Of a stretch of 64,000 nt of DNA, positions 10,364-21,229 are shown one piece after another. How positions within the stretch are numbered: the first letter of the stretch is position 1; each line of letters starts with the position of its first letter. The position numbers were made by a program, and so were the translations under genes. The stretch comes from Lutraria lutraria. Lineage: Eukaryota; Mollusca; Bivalvia; Venerida; Mactridae. The stretch is from assembly GCA_964023205.1 (NCBI GenBank), contig OZ026839.1:12182386-12246385 (forward strand), read 5' to 3'. A model generated the notes under the pieces. It worked only from the letters and a program-made list of their open reading frames with translations, had not been told where the DNA came from and made no database searches.

Positions 10364-10650
10364 ATTGGGTATGCTTTTTAAGAATAAACACTTAGACACT
10401 TGATAAGATTAGTATTAAAATATACCAACGAAGATAAAGTCAGCGAGTGTCAAATAAATTGGAAATGTGAACTTCTTAACAGTTGAATTTCTTTTTAGAA
10501 AGTTTTACGCATTTTTCACTTCTTTCTCACAGCAATATTTCTTCATCTAAAACTAGCATAAACCTGGACACGGGGAAACCATGTCATTAATCACTTAAAT
10601 CGGTTATAGCCTCGGGCACGAACTTGGGGTAAGGCACGAAGTTGTGAGAA
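10276..10650. repeat. 17-bp perfect inverted repeat around the CRE/ETS region
   Basis: TTCTCACAACTTCGTGC (10276-10292) is exactly complementary to GCACGAAGTTGTGAGAA (10634-10650), 341 bp apart. No target duplication suggests a transposon. Confidence 0.6.
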
Positions 10651-10663
10651 TAGAGGATACTGT

Positions 10664-11588
10664 GTCTGAAAATAGAAGTAGAATATTTGAACATTCTTAA
10701 ATCAGTGAAATACTTAACTCATTTTCTTTGTGCACAATATAATCTTTGTTAGGACTGATCAGATCTGATTGCATGGTTAAAAGTTAATTAGGGATATCTG
10801 TAATGGAAAGAATTTCAGTATAATACTAATCATAAAATAATTGCACGTCAGAGTGAACAAATAAGTTTTATATCAGATTAACAAGATAGTTATATGAAGA
10901 TTGTGTTTACTTGTAATAAATACAACACTACCTTAAAATGGTAATCAGTCACATCAATATGGGTCCAATTTCTCAAAATTGAATAAAACATTTCTTGTTA
11001 GAGTGAGAATGAAAGAAAAAAAGGGTGGAGTGGTATTCATGACGAATCTTAAGTTTCACCTTAAGAAATTCCATATCCTTAACACATTGCTTCTCATGGA
11101 AGATTAAATGAAATTATTCTATTTTGCAAGATGTATCCAAAACCTGTTGTATAACTTTAGGCCATTGGTTGAACCGAGCCCCTTACTGTCCCCACCCAGC
11201 TACCGGTACCCAATTACAAACAATTAATTTGAACACTGATAGAATTGTTGTTGATTTTAATCAGAGAATGATTGAGTACAATCGTCTTTCAATTGACTGT
11301 CAATACACAATTATATCATAATTGAACTATTTAATTTTGAGATAATGAGATAATTGGTTAATAAAATCTAGATTGCGGGCAAATTAAGCTTCATAATTGC
11401 TTTATTCTTGACATGATACCTTGAGGTCCTTATTCTCATGTATGCTTACACGACAAAGATGCTGAAAATTAGGCTTACCCTACGTCAGATTAACATCAGA
11501 ATAGCAACAAGTTTCTACCAGTTTTTACTGCAGAATTATCTGAGCCAATTAAATTCAAACTTAATTGTTGCTTCTTCCTGCTTCGTCA
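10664..11588. other. No gene seen
   Basis: AT-rich unique sequence; short open frames only. Confidence 0.4.
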
Positions 11589-11660
11589 TTACAAGCGCAT
11601 TTTCTGTCATTCGAACTAGGAAAACATTCCTAGTTTAATTGACAGAAAACGCGCTTGTAA
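11589..11660. repeat. Near-perfect hairpin: 34-nt arms and a 4-nt loop
   Basis: The left arm (11589-11622) begins TTACAAGCGC; the right arm (11627-11660) ends GCGCTTGTAA. About 30 of 34 positions pair and the loop is AACA. A full CRE, TGACGTCA, follows at 11672-11679. It could be a foldback element or an RNA-hairpin precursor. No other copy is in the window. Confidence 0.75.
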
Positions 11661-11702
11661 CGATAAAATTGTGACGTCACTAGGTCACATGGATTCCCCA
11701 CA

Positions 11703-11880
11703 CTGGTACTGGTGACATGTATTCAAAATGTCCTCTATTCAAAAGTGTCCTTTAACCAGTGACCTTTATTTTCAAGTGGTATCTATTAACAAATGACCTG
11801 TAATCACAGGGGTCCTCTGTACACAGGTGATGTATTCACATGTGACCTCTATTCCCAGTTGACATCTATTTACTTCTATT
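11703..11880. repeat. Degenerate tandem repeat related to family B
   Basis: Six or seven diverged copies of a GTGACCTTTATTCACAG-like unit, the motif that fills family B elements. No ends were recognised. Confidence 0.5.
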
Positions 11881-12407
11881 AGTGACTACTACCAGACTAG
11901 ACTAGTTGTAGGTTAATAGACATTAGTATTTCATGCCATTAGTAACTTGATATTCTACTTTTCGTTGTTGGCATATCATTCTGAGAACATTAAGTGATAG
12001 GAAGTGGGTCTTGTTCACTTTGTCGCACTCATTAACAAACAGCCTGTGTCGATCAGTGTATGGAAAAACTTTCATCATTCGACCCATAGACATATTGAAG
12101 CAGTTACAAATGTTCTGAAAAAAATTGCTTGATACTTAGTATTCCCTTTTGCGTCTTATTTGAAATAAAGGGAGTGTGAAAAGGACAACTACCAGAAAAA
12201 TTCTGTTTTATGGGAGTTGTGTGGGTTGAATCCAGTCAGCAGATGACGCTACCCTAGTAATCATGTGACCTAAGATGGCTGCCTTCTGTTGGACAGCCCT
12301 TAGTTACATGATAACTGTTTGAATATTGTACTATTGAACTATAGCAAGTTCTGGAATTCAACACAATTTTGAAAATAATATATTTTCTGAAATAGATCGG
12401 ACAACAG
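11881..12407. other. No feature seen
   Basis: AT-rich sequence without recognisable elements. Confidence 0.35.
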
Positions 12408-12620
12408 CCAGTGGTTAATGCGCTGGACTTTTAACACGAGGATCTGGGTTCGAATCTCAGTCGCAGCAGGTCATATCCTTTTATAACAATTTGACAAAAA
12501 TGTCAGTCATCTTCCTTTACCTGCAGAGAAGTTGTCGGTTCCTTGTGGAAGGGTAAGTTAGTACTGGTTAGAATACTGTCCAGGAATACTGGTATGGTGA
12601 ACTGGCCTCAGAATATAACA
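12408..12620 (+). mobile_element. tRNA-derived SINE
   Basis: CAGTGGTTAATGCGCTGGAC matches box A and GGGTTCGAATCTC box B, at tRNA-like spacing. The body ends CCAGGAATACTGGTATGGTGA, which resembles the 3' body of the SINEs at 51784 and 55516. Confidence 0.65.
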
Positions 12621-12629
12621 AATACATTT

Positions 12630-12705
12630 CGAGGGTTTAACGCAACAGTGTTGTAACTCATATTGAAATAAGAACAAGTTACGACAGTGTTGCGCTGAGC
12701 CCTCA
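12630..12705 (+). mobile_element. 76-bp palindromic MITE, copy 1
   Basis: Arms of about 28 bp (GAGGGTTTAACGCAACAGTG / its inverse) around a ~20-bp centre TCATATTGAAATAAGAACAA. Flanked by ATTT on both sides (12626-12629, 12706-12709). Confidence 0.9.
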
Positions 12706-13097
12706 ATTTGTAATTGTTAAAAAAAGGAAAATATTGACTACATGAATGACATTTTGTCATGAATGATTTATTGTAATCATGATTTTTCGATGTCTAAAAT
12801 AAACCTTCCAGGTGAATTTGTTTAGTTGCCATATTTACCAATATGTTTGAAATGTTTGCAATTGTTCCAAAACTTTTAATTTAGTTTAATTATTCGATTA
12901 ATGAATTAATCTGTTTTTTACTCACAGGTTCTCATAATTCAAGTTTCGCAGACGATGTTTAATAAATAACACATGTAATTTTCTCCACATAAAACTGTAA
13001 CTCGTCAAATTAATGTTTACATAAGGTTTAAACACAGAAAATCAGACATTGTATTCAGTTGAACAGGAACCAGGTATTCCTTATTGATATCTTATCT

Positions 13098-13173
13098 CCA
13101 GGGCTGAGCGCAACATTGTCGTAACTCATATTGAAATAAGAACAAGCTACGACAGTGTTGCGTTGAGCCCTCG
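13098..13173 (+). mobile_element. 76-bp palindromic MITE, copy 2
   Basis: Same element. Its left arm carries the base states normally found in the right arm (GGGCT, GAGCG), as if one arm had been copied onto the other. Left terminus mutated (CCAGGG); no clear duplication. Confidence 0.88.
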
Positions 13174-13367
13174 AATTCTGGTATACCGAAACAAATTTTT
13201 CCAGTAGCTGAATTTGAACAGTTTGAAAACTTCATGTAATATTCATAATACTGTAAAACTTTACCTAGGGACCATATAGGAACCATTTCAATATAGGGAC
13301 TTGAATTTTATTTTTTGTTTTACTGGGGGTAAATGTTAGGTTGGCTTGCCAAACTAGTTTGAATCCC

Positions 13368-13625
13368 TTGTAGATGGTCCAGTGGTAATGTGCTGGACTA
13401 CTGAATGAAAGGTAATGTGTTTGAATCTCAATTCCTCCTTCCTAATTTCTCAGGAACACTTTTTCAGTGTTACCCTTCCAAACTACTGAGCCAAGAACTG
13501 TGTCTAGAAAAATCACAGGAAAAAGGGCCAGGTGTGTATCGGTGCTTTACACTGGGAATGCTAAAGACCCGGGAAATGACCCCGAAAAGACCATAGCTGT
13601 CAAATGGTTTGTTAGATGAATAAAT
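13368..13625 (+). mobile_element. tRNA-derived SINE (family with GTGTCTAGAAAATCACAGG body)
   Basis: GTCCAGTGGTAATGTGCTGG (box A) and GTGTTTGAATCTC (box B) precede GAGCCAAGAACTGTGTCTAG and a conserved tail ending GTTAGATGAATAAATA. Related copies are at 38955, 39235 and 63305. Confidence 0.65.
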
Positions 13626-14304
13626 AGGGGCCTGTGTTTTTTTTCTATGTTCGGTATGTGTCCATGTGTTGGTAATGGTTTGGGGTTGATCGATTTTAGG
13701 AAAAGGTAGGATTTTTTCTCGAATGTGATTTCTTTCTTCTAAAAGTCTGTATCTATATTCAATGATGTTGCGACCCTCGACCGAGAAATGCAAAATGTCA
13801 TTGTATTCTGGTTAAATAATACATGTAGTAGATTTTAGGTCTTTGAAATTAGTTAGTGAAAATGCTATAGTAATTGGAGATAAAAGCTTTTACTTGTTTT
13901 TTGTCTTCTTACCTGTTATGTAGTATTTGCAGGATGTCTTGGAATTATAGTGTTATGTCTGCAAAGAAGCATGGAAGATATCCTGTGATTGCATACAAAT
14001 AAAAATCGGCTATGAAGCAGGAATTTGCTGAATTTATAATTATTTTGTTCTCCATGTTTTTTCATGTTAATGTTGTCTTGGAATGCTGGGTATGTTAGTT
14101 ACCATACGCAATAGTAACTTAGTTCAGTCTCATATAATAATAATATTCTCAGTAAAAGAATGTTTTACATTGTCAGAGGAAAGCTTATTTCTGTTTGAAC
14201 AATACTTAACAAAATGTTCCTTAAGAGTTCAGTAAGTCCATTATTGTAAATTTAAGCAAACCAAGCCACTGAAGCCTTCAATCAAAACTGTTCTATTGTA
14301 GAAT
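13626..14304. other. No feature seen
   Basis: AT-rich unique sequence without a supportable gene. Confidence 0.35.
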
Positions 14305-15388
14305 TTAAAGTGCCGATAGCTTTTTAAATTCAGTAATACAGAAAAATAGATGTAATGATAGTAAAATATAAGAAATATATTTTATTTGCTCTAAAACATA
14401 TTCACACAATGCCTTTCTTTAGACACATCTTGTAAAAATGTTGTCAAGACGCTTTTTCTTATATTTTGCAATATCATTGAAAAAAATACTGTGCTATATT
14501 TCTATATGTACTTTGTGATTAAAAAAAAAATCGGAATATTTTTATTGCAAGTAAAAGTCAATTTCACTGATAAGGCCATTATAAATTAATTGCTTGATTA
14601 TCATCCAAATTTTTCTCAAAAAGGGGGCGGGGGGTACAATTTTATTTTTTAATTTTTATTTTTCCAAAAACCTTATTGAGACCGGAGTATATATGGGAAA
14701 TACAAAACAAAAGACTGATAACTGTCCTTCCGTTTACTTATGTGAGGTTCAGCATTTCTGACATGATAAATAGAAATAGTATGCATTCTGTTGACTTTTC
14801 TATCTGTACCCAGGGTAAATCCTAGCAACCACAAACATGTCTACGTCTTTGAAAACATTCCCCTTTTTGGAACCAGAGGCTTCTTCTCAATTAGACACAT
14901 ATCATAAATGGGATTTTTAGCCCGGAGTCGAGTTTGGTTGTCACAAAATCGTAATACAAGTCAAACAATGACGATACGTCGCTATAATTACATGCGAACC
15001 AGTCTTTTTCCACCTTTAATAGGCCGTCATAAACGGCAACAATCAGAAAGAACATGTTTTTATTTTCAAGATTTCGGCTGCACAAAAATCAGCTGTTGGA
15101 CGGATATACTCTTTAATGCGGAGAACACGACAAGTTTACTATGCGACGACAATAGCATACACTTACACGGCACATTTTACTAATATGCGGCACCCATTGA
15201 CGGATAGGTTTCCTCGCGATTTTTTTTCGATTTTTTTTTTCAAAATAAAATTTGTCGGGGCGGCACTAAAAGTAGGGGGCAGGCGGGGATGATAATCAAG
15301 CAATTAATTTATAATGGCCTAAGATACCTTTATTGGTAAAACAAGACCTACTTTAATTCTAACATCCAAAATGTTAATGGGGCTTTAA
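14305..15388. mobile_element. TTAA-flanked MITE, piggyBac-like (copy 2), split by a nested insertion
   Basis: TTAA at 14305-14308 and 15385-15388, ends AGTGCCGATAGCTT / AATGTTAATGGGGCT. Without the nested element it is about 327 bp and aligns along its length with 1400-1734, including GTAAAATATAAGAAAT and TGCAATATCATTGAAA. Confidence 0.8.
14571..15322. mobile_element. 746-bp PIF/Harbinger-like element nested in the TTAA MITE
   Basis: Inverted ends of 33 bp starting GGCCATTATAAATTAATTGC (14574) and ending in its complement (15319), flanked by TAA (14571-14573, 15320-15322). The 3-bp TWA duplication fits PIF/Harbinger. The interior is CpG-rich relative to its surroundings and has only short frames (plus 14908-15183, 91 codons; minus about 65 codons) that I do not recognise, so it is non-autonomous. 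Confidence 0.85.
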
Positions 15389-15506
15389 GAAAATGTATGA
15401 CATAAATTATAAACTATAGATATGGGCATAATTTGGTGGAGAAATAACATGAAGATGGAGAATTCTAATCAAAATTTAGAAAACCTAATATTGTTGTTTT
15501 TTCCCC

Positions 15507-15760
15507 AGAGTTACAGCCCTTTGGTGGCTAGATGGGTTTGAATAATCATTTCCACAGGCTTATTGAACGTAATTGATCATTTCCTCTTTCCACAGGAGTT
15601 ACAGCCCTTTGATGTCTAGATGGGTATGAATAATCATTTCCACAGGCTTATAATTGATCATTTCCACTTTTCACTTTTTCCACACAGGAGTTACAGCCCT
15701 TTGGTGGCTAGTTGACCATGAATTTTCATTTCCTCTTTCTAGGGTGGCTGTGTTCTTTGA
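15507..15760 (+). repeat. Three tandem copies of a ~90-bp unit with GAGTTACAGCCCTTTG
   Basis: GAGTTACAGCCCTTTGGTGG recurs at about 15508, 15596 and 15690, each followed by ATCATTTCCACAGG or similar. Each junction reads like a 3' splice site (CTTTCCACAGG), probably by composition. Confidence 0.7.
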
Positions 15761-16099
15761 GACTTTGTGAGTACTGTTGTATTGATACAGAATGCAATGT
15801 TCACTGCTCATTTATGCTAAAATGACAGTTTCCAAAGCAAATAAAAAAATTAAAAAATAGCATGGGCATGCAAATTTCTTATCTCCAGATTTGAACTTGG
15901 CCTATCTCACCTAGGTATAGTGTGTTACAAGTGTACAGCCATAGTCCCTATCATTATAAATTCTCATACATAAAGATCATACAGATTATTTGTGAATGAC
16001 TTTGCTAAAATTGCCCATTGCAAAAGGTTTTTGTTGTGTTTGGTTTGTGAAGTATTAATCTTGATATGATGCATACAGTGATTTTACTGGTAAAGCTCA

Positions 16100-16435
16100 A
16101 GTCCCATAAGCTTATAAATTTATGGGTCGTATTAGTTTCTGTTTGTTCTATAACAGAGGAATCCGGGGTGTTTTCCTCCCATGCATACTTTATAGCAAGA
16201 AAAAATGTTTCCGTGACCACTATCGTGTTTTCCCCCAGTCATATAATGCACACAGCATAAAGTGACTTCACACGCTCTATATATTACAAGTTTACAAAAG
16301 CAAAATTCACAGCAAAATGAGTGTTTTTAGAAGAAAAAGGGCTTGTATCGTCGGTAATTATTATCTTGGGATAATATCAGCAATTGTTCATTTTTTACGT
16401 GTATTTTTTATATCAAAAAGCTAATGGGACTTTAA
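16100..16435. mobile_element. TTAA-type MITE, diverged (copy 3)
   Basis: Right end AAGCTAATGGGACT followed by TTAA (16432-16435). A matching left end, AGTCCCATAAGCTTA, lies at 16100, giving 332 bp, the same size as the other copies. The left duplication has decayed (CTCA) and the interior is diverged. Confidence 0.5.
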
Positions 16436-16452
16436 ACAATGTAAATGTTTAT

Positions 16453-16816
16453 GAGGCTTAAATTAAAATTAAGGTTGTTTGCCCTTTACCGACCGACCCG
16501 AAAAATCACGCCGACTCAAAAGATCTTATTGCAAAATCTGGGAGAACTTTATTTTTATCCTTATATACAATAATGTGTGTTAAGGCACTGAGTACATGTT
16601 TATGGTTGATAAAAGCACACAATAAATGGGTTGTATAATGGTAGCAGAATACATAAAATGACTATAAAAATTATAATGCTTCTAGATAGAAGTGTAATTT
16701 CAAGCTAGGTAAAGGTCAAATTCAGAAATAAAAAAATATTTTTCCTACCTTAGCCGACCCTCTTCTAAAATTCAGGGTCGGTAAAGGTCAAACAAACATA
16801 TTTTTAATTTAGGCCT
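16453..16816. mobile_element. 364-bp TIR element with ~44-bp ends (AGGC(T/C)TAAATTAAAA...)
   Basis: Left end AGGCTTAAATTAAAATTAAG then TTTGCCCTTTACCGACC; the right end is its complement, ending TTTAGGCCT. TTCAGGGTCGG inside links it to 20317-20509. No clear target duplication or ORF. Confidence 0.65.
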
Positions 16817-18085
16817 GAATTTTGATTGCTTTTCACTGTTCTTATTCTTTACTGTAATTTGTAGTCTTATTGTAAAATATTTGTTGTAAAGTTTAATGAT
16901 GGTTTTATGGCCATCGATGTTTCATCCTGTGTACAAATATTTCAAGACTTCTATTGATGCAGACTGCCATGACTTCTTGGCTTCACAAACACAGGCTGCT
17001 TTCTGATATGTTTCATTGCATATTTTTCAATGATTTGAAAGAAAATAAAGGATTAACTTGGATCAACTGGATCTTTGTACCTGCAGACGTATCATGATAC
17101 ACCTTTCATACCTTTCATATTGAAGAGTTTGGTGTTGGCATGTTAACTACTATGTTGTGATGTTTACTTAACTCACCTGTAACATATGTTTCTTTCACTA
17201 ACAATAGGATAAAGTTTGGTATTTTTAAGGAGAAGTCATGTTGTTTATTATTCAAGGTGTGGTGGAAGCTCATAGCAGATTTTAGTACAAAGAATTTTGT
17301 TTGTTACTGTAAAATAGAAATAGATTGTTCATGACAATTTAACCAATCCTCAAGGGTAGTTGGATAACAAATACTTCAGGATGCTGTCTTACTGTTTGTT
17401 TATTCATTAACAACAACATTCTGATAGTACACTGAATAATAAGACATGATCTGATAATTTGAAGCTATGTCTGAAAAGTACCGAAATCAAAGGTTATTGT
17501 TCATTCAGGTACATAATTGTTTTAGGTTATCTGTTTCCCAGAACTTCTTCTGGCAACCATACTTTTGAACTAATTAATCAATTAATTAATTAGTTAAGAA
17601 TAAACATTCTTGGTGTTAAGCAGCATTTGTGTTCTACTGTTGTTGGTTTCTGGGTAAATAAAGAATGTATTTTGTTGTACAATGTAAATAAAGTATATGA
17701 AGACTTCGTCTGAATCTGTTGTATCGGTGAAAAGATTTTATACAGTCACTAATTCAGTGTTAACTAAGACTAAAAGCTTCTACTGCTGCATGGATGAAAA
17801 TCATTTCAAGTAACAGTGTTGTATTGAAAGCATGTTCAGTGATTGTCAACTGGTGAACATTTTGTGATGTTTATGCATCAGGTATTGATAGATTGTTGCC
17901 CTTTATTGTTGTATGACCAATTTCTATCGTAACGGAACACTTACGATCAAGTGCCTTTAGAAAAATTTAAACAATATACAAATTGCAGAAACTGTCACAG
18001 CTTTTTAAATACTGCAGCCCACTTTAAAGTGATCGATACTGCTTTCAAGTGCAAAAAATCATGTAAATTTTAATCTTAATCTTTT
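16817..18085. other. No gene seen
   Basis: AT-rich unique sequence; a short ATTAATCAATTAATTAATTA palindromic tract near 17573. Nothing else recognised. Confidence 0.35.
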
Positions 18086-18640
18086 TTGTTTGTGTCTGGT
18101 TATTTTTTGTTGTCTTCTTGGGGTTTTTTTTGCTGTATTCCATTCACTTTTGTTATTGTCTGGTTATTTTGCTGTTGTTGTTTTCTGGTTATTTGTTGTT
18201 GTTGTTTTCTGGTTATTTTTGCTATTGTTGTTTTCTGGTTATTTGTGTTGTTGGTGTTTCTGGTTATTTTTGTTGTTGTTGTTGTTTTCTGGTTAATTTG
18301 TGTTGTTGTTGTTGTTGTTTTCTGGTTATTTTTGTTGTTGTTGTTTTCTGGTTATTTGTTGTTGTTGTTTTATGGTTACTTTGTTGTTGTTTTTGTTTTC
18401 TGGTTATTTGTTGTTGTTGTTGTCTGGTTATTTTGTAGTTGTTGTTGTTTTCTGGTTATTTGGTGTTGTTTTCTTTGTTGTTTTCTGGTTATTTCTTTGT
18501 TGTCTCTTGGTTGTTTTTTTGTCTACAGGTTATTTTTTTGTGGTATTATGGTTATTTTTTGTAGGTTTGTTTTCTGTTCTGTCTTTTGTTCCCCAATGTT
18601 TGTGTTTCTTTATGTTAGGTTGGTATTGAGCTGAATAATC
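18086..18640 (+). repeat. TTG-rich minisatellite (TTTTCTGGTTATTT-(GTTGTT)n)
   Basis: About 20 variable units of 22-30 bp made of TTCTGGTTATTT plus a (GTT)n run. The plus strand is nearly devoid of A and C. The Cys/Val/Leu-rich frames across it are low-complexity artefacts. Confidence 0.9.
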
Positions 18641-19073
18641 TTTAGGAAGTAGAATTTTGTGGAAGAAAGGTTCTGGGGTTTTTTTTTCTGTCAGTTTTTT
18701 GGTTGCATGGAACCTGGACAATAGGTATGAAGTTATTGTACTGGGGCTGTGGTGACCCCTAACGTCACTAGTGAATTACCTAAATGCTCTGTCTGTTTGA
18801 AATTTCTCAACTGAAATAAATGAAAGGGTTGGCTATGTATAAAAACGCAAGACTTTGTTTCTTAAAACAATACTTTATTGATACAACAACGAACAAATAA
18901 AGCATTCATTACACAAATTCACTTTAACGAAACAAAAGATCACATTGAATCTCTCATGATTAAATAATGATTACAAAAATATACAGGAGGTAATTAAACT
19001 GTAAAATGTGATATCTGGGTTTGGTTGAAATTTGATGCAGTATTGCCCTAGTTCAAGAGATTTCATGTTTTAT
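18641..19073. other. No feature seen
   Basis: AT-rich unique sequence. Confidence 0.35.
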
Positions 19074-19077
19074 AATT

Positions 19078-19153
19078 CGAGGGCTCAGCGCAACACTGTC
19101 GTAACTTGTTCTTATTTCAATATGAGTTACGACACTATTGCATTGAACCCTCG
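19078..19153 (-). mobile_element. 76-bp palindromic MITE, copy 3
   Basis: Inverse orientation (GAGGGCTCAGCGCAACACTG first). Perfect AATT duplication (19074-19077, 19154-19157). Confidence 0.92.
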
Positions 19154-19157
19154 AATT

Positions 19158-20028
19158 GTGTCATTTAGACATCTGCAGATATATTGTATTTAGAAAATGA
19201 ATACTTTTTCATGGTAGGAAGCTCAGAGCTTTCTAATGAGCGAAAATTAAAATATATTTTAGTGTTTAACAAGAAGAGGATTGGTTTCTATATTTGAAGC
19301 TATATAAAACACAGTTTATTTGAAGCCATAGAACACAGTTATTTATGTTGCTTCTGGTATCTAGAATATCTATGGCAATAGTTGTTTTGATACATGTAGA
19401 AAATTACCTCAGATATATTTGATTTTTCCAATGTGAGGTCTATAAAATTGTACAGATGTACTGATTAGGTAGATAGGAAAAAAATGTCCATTACCTAATT
19501 ATGAACACAATTTTTTCATTATTTAAGAAGTGAAAGAAAATCTTTTTTTCTGACATACTGAGTTAATAATTATTATGTGGGTGTAAGAGTCAGGGGGCGG
19601 CTGCTCCCTTAGTTTCGAAAGCTCACTCAGATTAAAATTGTGAACTTTTTGATGTATAAAAATGAACCAGATAATGAAAGTTTAAAAAAGGGAGTTAATT
19701 CTCCTTAATGAACTAATACATTGTCTCCCTTTTTTAATGAGAAAAAGGTGGAGAAATGCTTTGTACACAAAAATAATGCATTTGCGAGTATGCAACATAG
19801 TCTTGTAGTATAGTATACATATATACACAAATATATTTATATTCAAACACAAAATATGTTCAACGAAAATATTGTTAAATAATTTAATAAAACATAACAA
19901 TAAGATTCAAAATATCATCCTGTACAAATAAAATATTTATTAACAACTCACTGTTGGCATGTCTTTTAATCTACATTTAATAATATTTCAAAAAAAATTA
20001 TTAGCTGATACTACTTATTTGATTTAAA
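19158..20028. other. No gene seen
   Basis: AT-rich; a 72-codon minus-strand frame at 19682-19900 is not convincing. Confidence 0.35.
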
Positions 20029-20029
20029 A

Positions 20030-20065
20030 ACGGTCAAACCTGTGAACAAAGGCACTTTTTAATTG
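20030..20065. mobile_element. Family B MITE fragment, left end only
   Basis: GGTCAAACCTGTGAACAAAG matches the family B left terminus; the rest is missing. Confidence 0.45.
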
Positions 20066-20316
20066 TATGTCTGTATTGAACCTTTATTACCCAAGAAATA
20101 TTTTTTTTATTCTACAGAAATCATTAACAAAAACTGTTAACACATGTGTGTATAAAGTGTTTAATGCTTACTTTTAAAAAAGTGCTTTATATGTGTTTTT
20201 TTGTGTGGATTTGTGTCTAAATAGAAAATGTTGATAGCTGTGTTCAGAAAAGACACAAAAATTTTATACTTTCTCCAGTTCCTTTTTTTCTCAAAATTTT
20301 ATTCAAATCTTATTCA

Positions 20317-20509
20317 AGGCTGAAAATAAAAATAAGTTTGTTTTGAGCCCTCCTATACCTACACACAAAAATCCTAGCAAATATTTGGGAGCATTTTTTT
20401 TACTATTGTTATATAGTAAAAAGATATTATATCCCTCCCTACCTTACCTACCCAATGCTAAAATTCTGGGTCGGAGCACTCCAAAAGAGCTTATTTTTAT
20501 TTTCAGCCC
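20317..20509. mobile_element. 193-bp TIR element, relative of the one at 16453
   Basis: GGCTGAAAATAAAAATAAG (from 20318) is exactly complementary to CTTATTTTTATTTTCAGCC, and the ends extend to about 37 bp. TTCTGGGTCGG inside matches the TTCAGGGTCGG of 16453-16816. Confidence 0.65.
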
Positions 20510-20572
20510 AAAATATATTTCTTTCTCATTTTCATAGAAGCATTGTAATTTTCTTTAAAGCTTAATAAATAT

Positions 20573-20591
20573 TGTTGTTGTTGTTGTTGTT
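20573..20591 (+). repeat. (TTG)n microsatellite
   Basis: Six perfect TTG units. Confidence 0.8.
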
Positions 20592-20617
20592 TATAATTCT
20601 GTTGTATGTTGTGAGTA

Positions 20618-20780
20618 CAGTGAACCCTGTGTAAGCCGCCACCTTCAAATAAGGACCACATAGTGAAAAAAGGCCATTCTTTTGATTATTTAGAACAAAA
20701 ATGATAAAGGTCACCTGTCAATAAAGATTAGGCCACATTACGTCTTTTCCGAGGGTGGCCTTAGTTCACAGGTTTGATTG
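20618..20780. mobile_element. Family B MITE with TA flanks
   Basis: TA|CAGTGAACCCTGTGTAAG ... TTCACAGGTTTGATTG|TA. The interior matches 87-262 (GGCCATTCTTTT, AAAGGTCACCTGTCAATAAAG). Confidence 0.75.
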
Positions 20781-20782
20781 TA

Positions 20783-21229
20783 GTTCGACTTCATTACATT
20801 ACATTAAAAGATATCTTAATCACTTGCGAATAATAATCTGTATGAATAATGTAGATTATATCTCAATGTAAATTCATTGTATTGAGCTTTCTGTTGGATA
20901 GCATCTCTACTTTTATGTTGATGCTGATAGTGTATGTATGAACTATCCTTAAAATATTGACTATAATCTAATTATTTATCAATTAATATAACCAAACAAA
21001 CACATTGGTGACAAAACAATAAGAAATAATTGTTCCAATATCATATTGATGATATTTCTTTTCATTGATAAATAGTTTTTAAAAAAGTCTATTAATAAGT
21101 ATACGACTTAATAAGACTTTGAAATGTCTGATATTTCTATCCGAATATTACCATTGGACTGGTTATTGAAACTGAGTGAAGATATTTTACCTAGTTGCTT
21201 AATTGATTGAGAATATTGGACTGGTTCTT
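20783..21229. other. No feature seen
   Basis: AT-rich sequence leading into the 24-bp array. Confidence 0.35.

Noticed and set aside
15500..15760. Three tandem 3' splice sites (CTTTCCACAGG) suggesting alternative exons
   Set aside because: They lie in a threefold tandem repeat and no open exon of useful length follows them.
18086..18634. 182-codon frame rich in Cys, Val, Leu and Phe
   Set aside because: It is the translation of a GTT/TTG minisatellite; overlapping frames are equally open.
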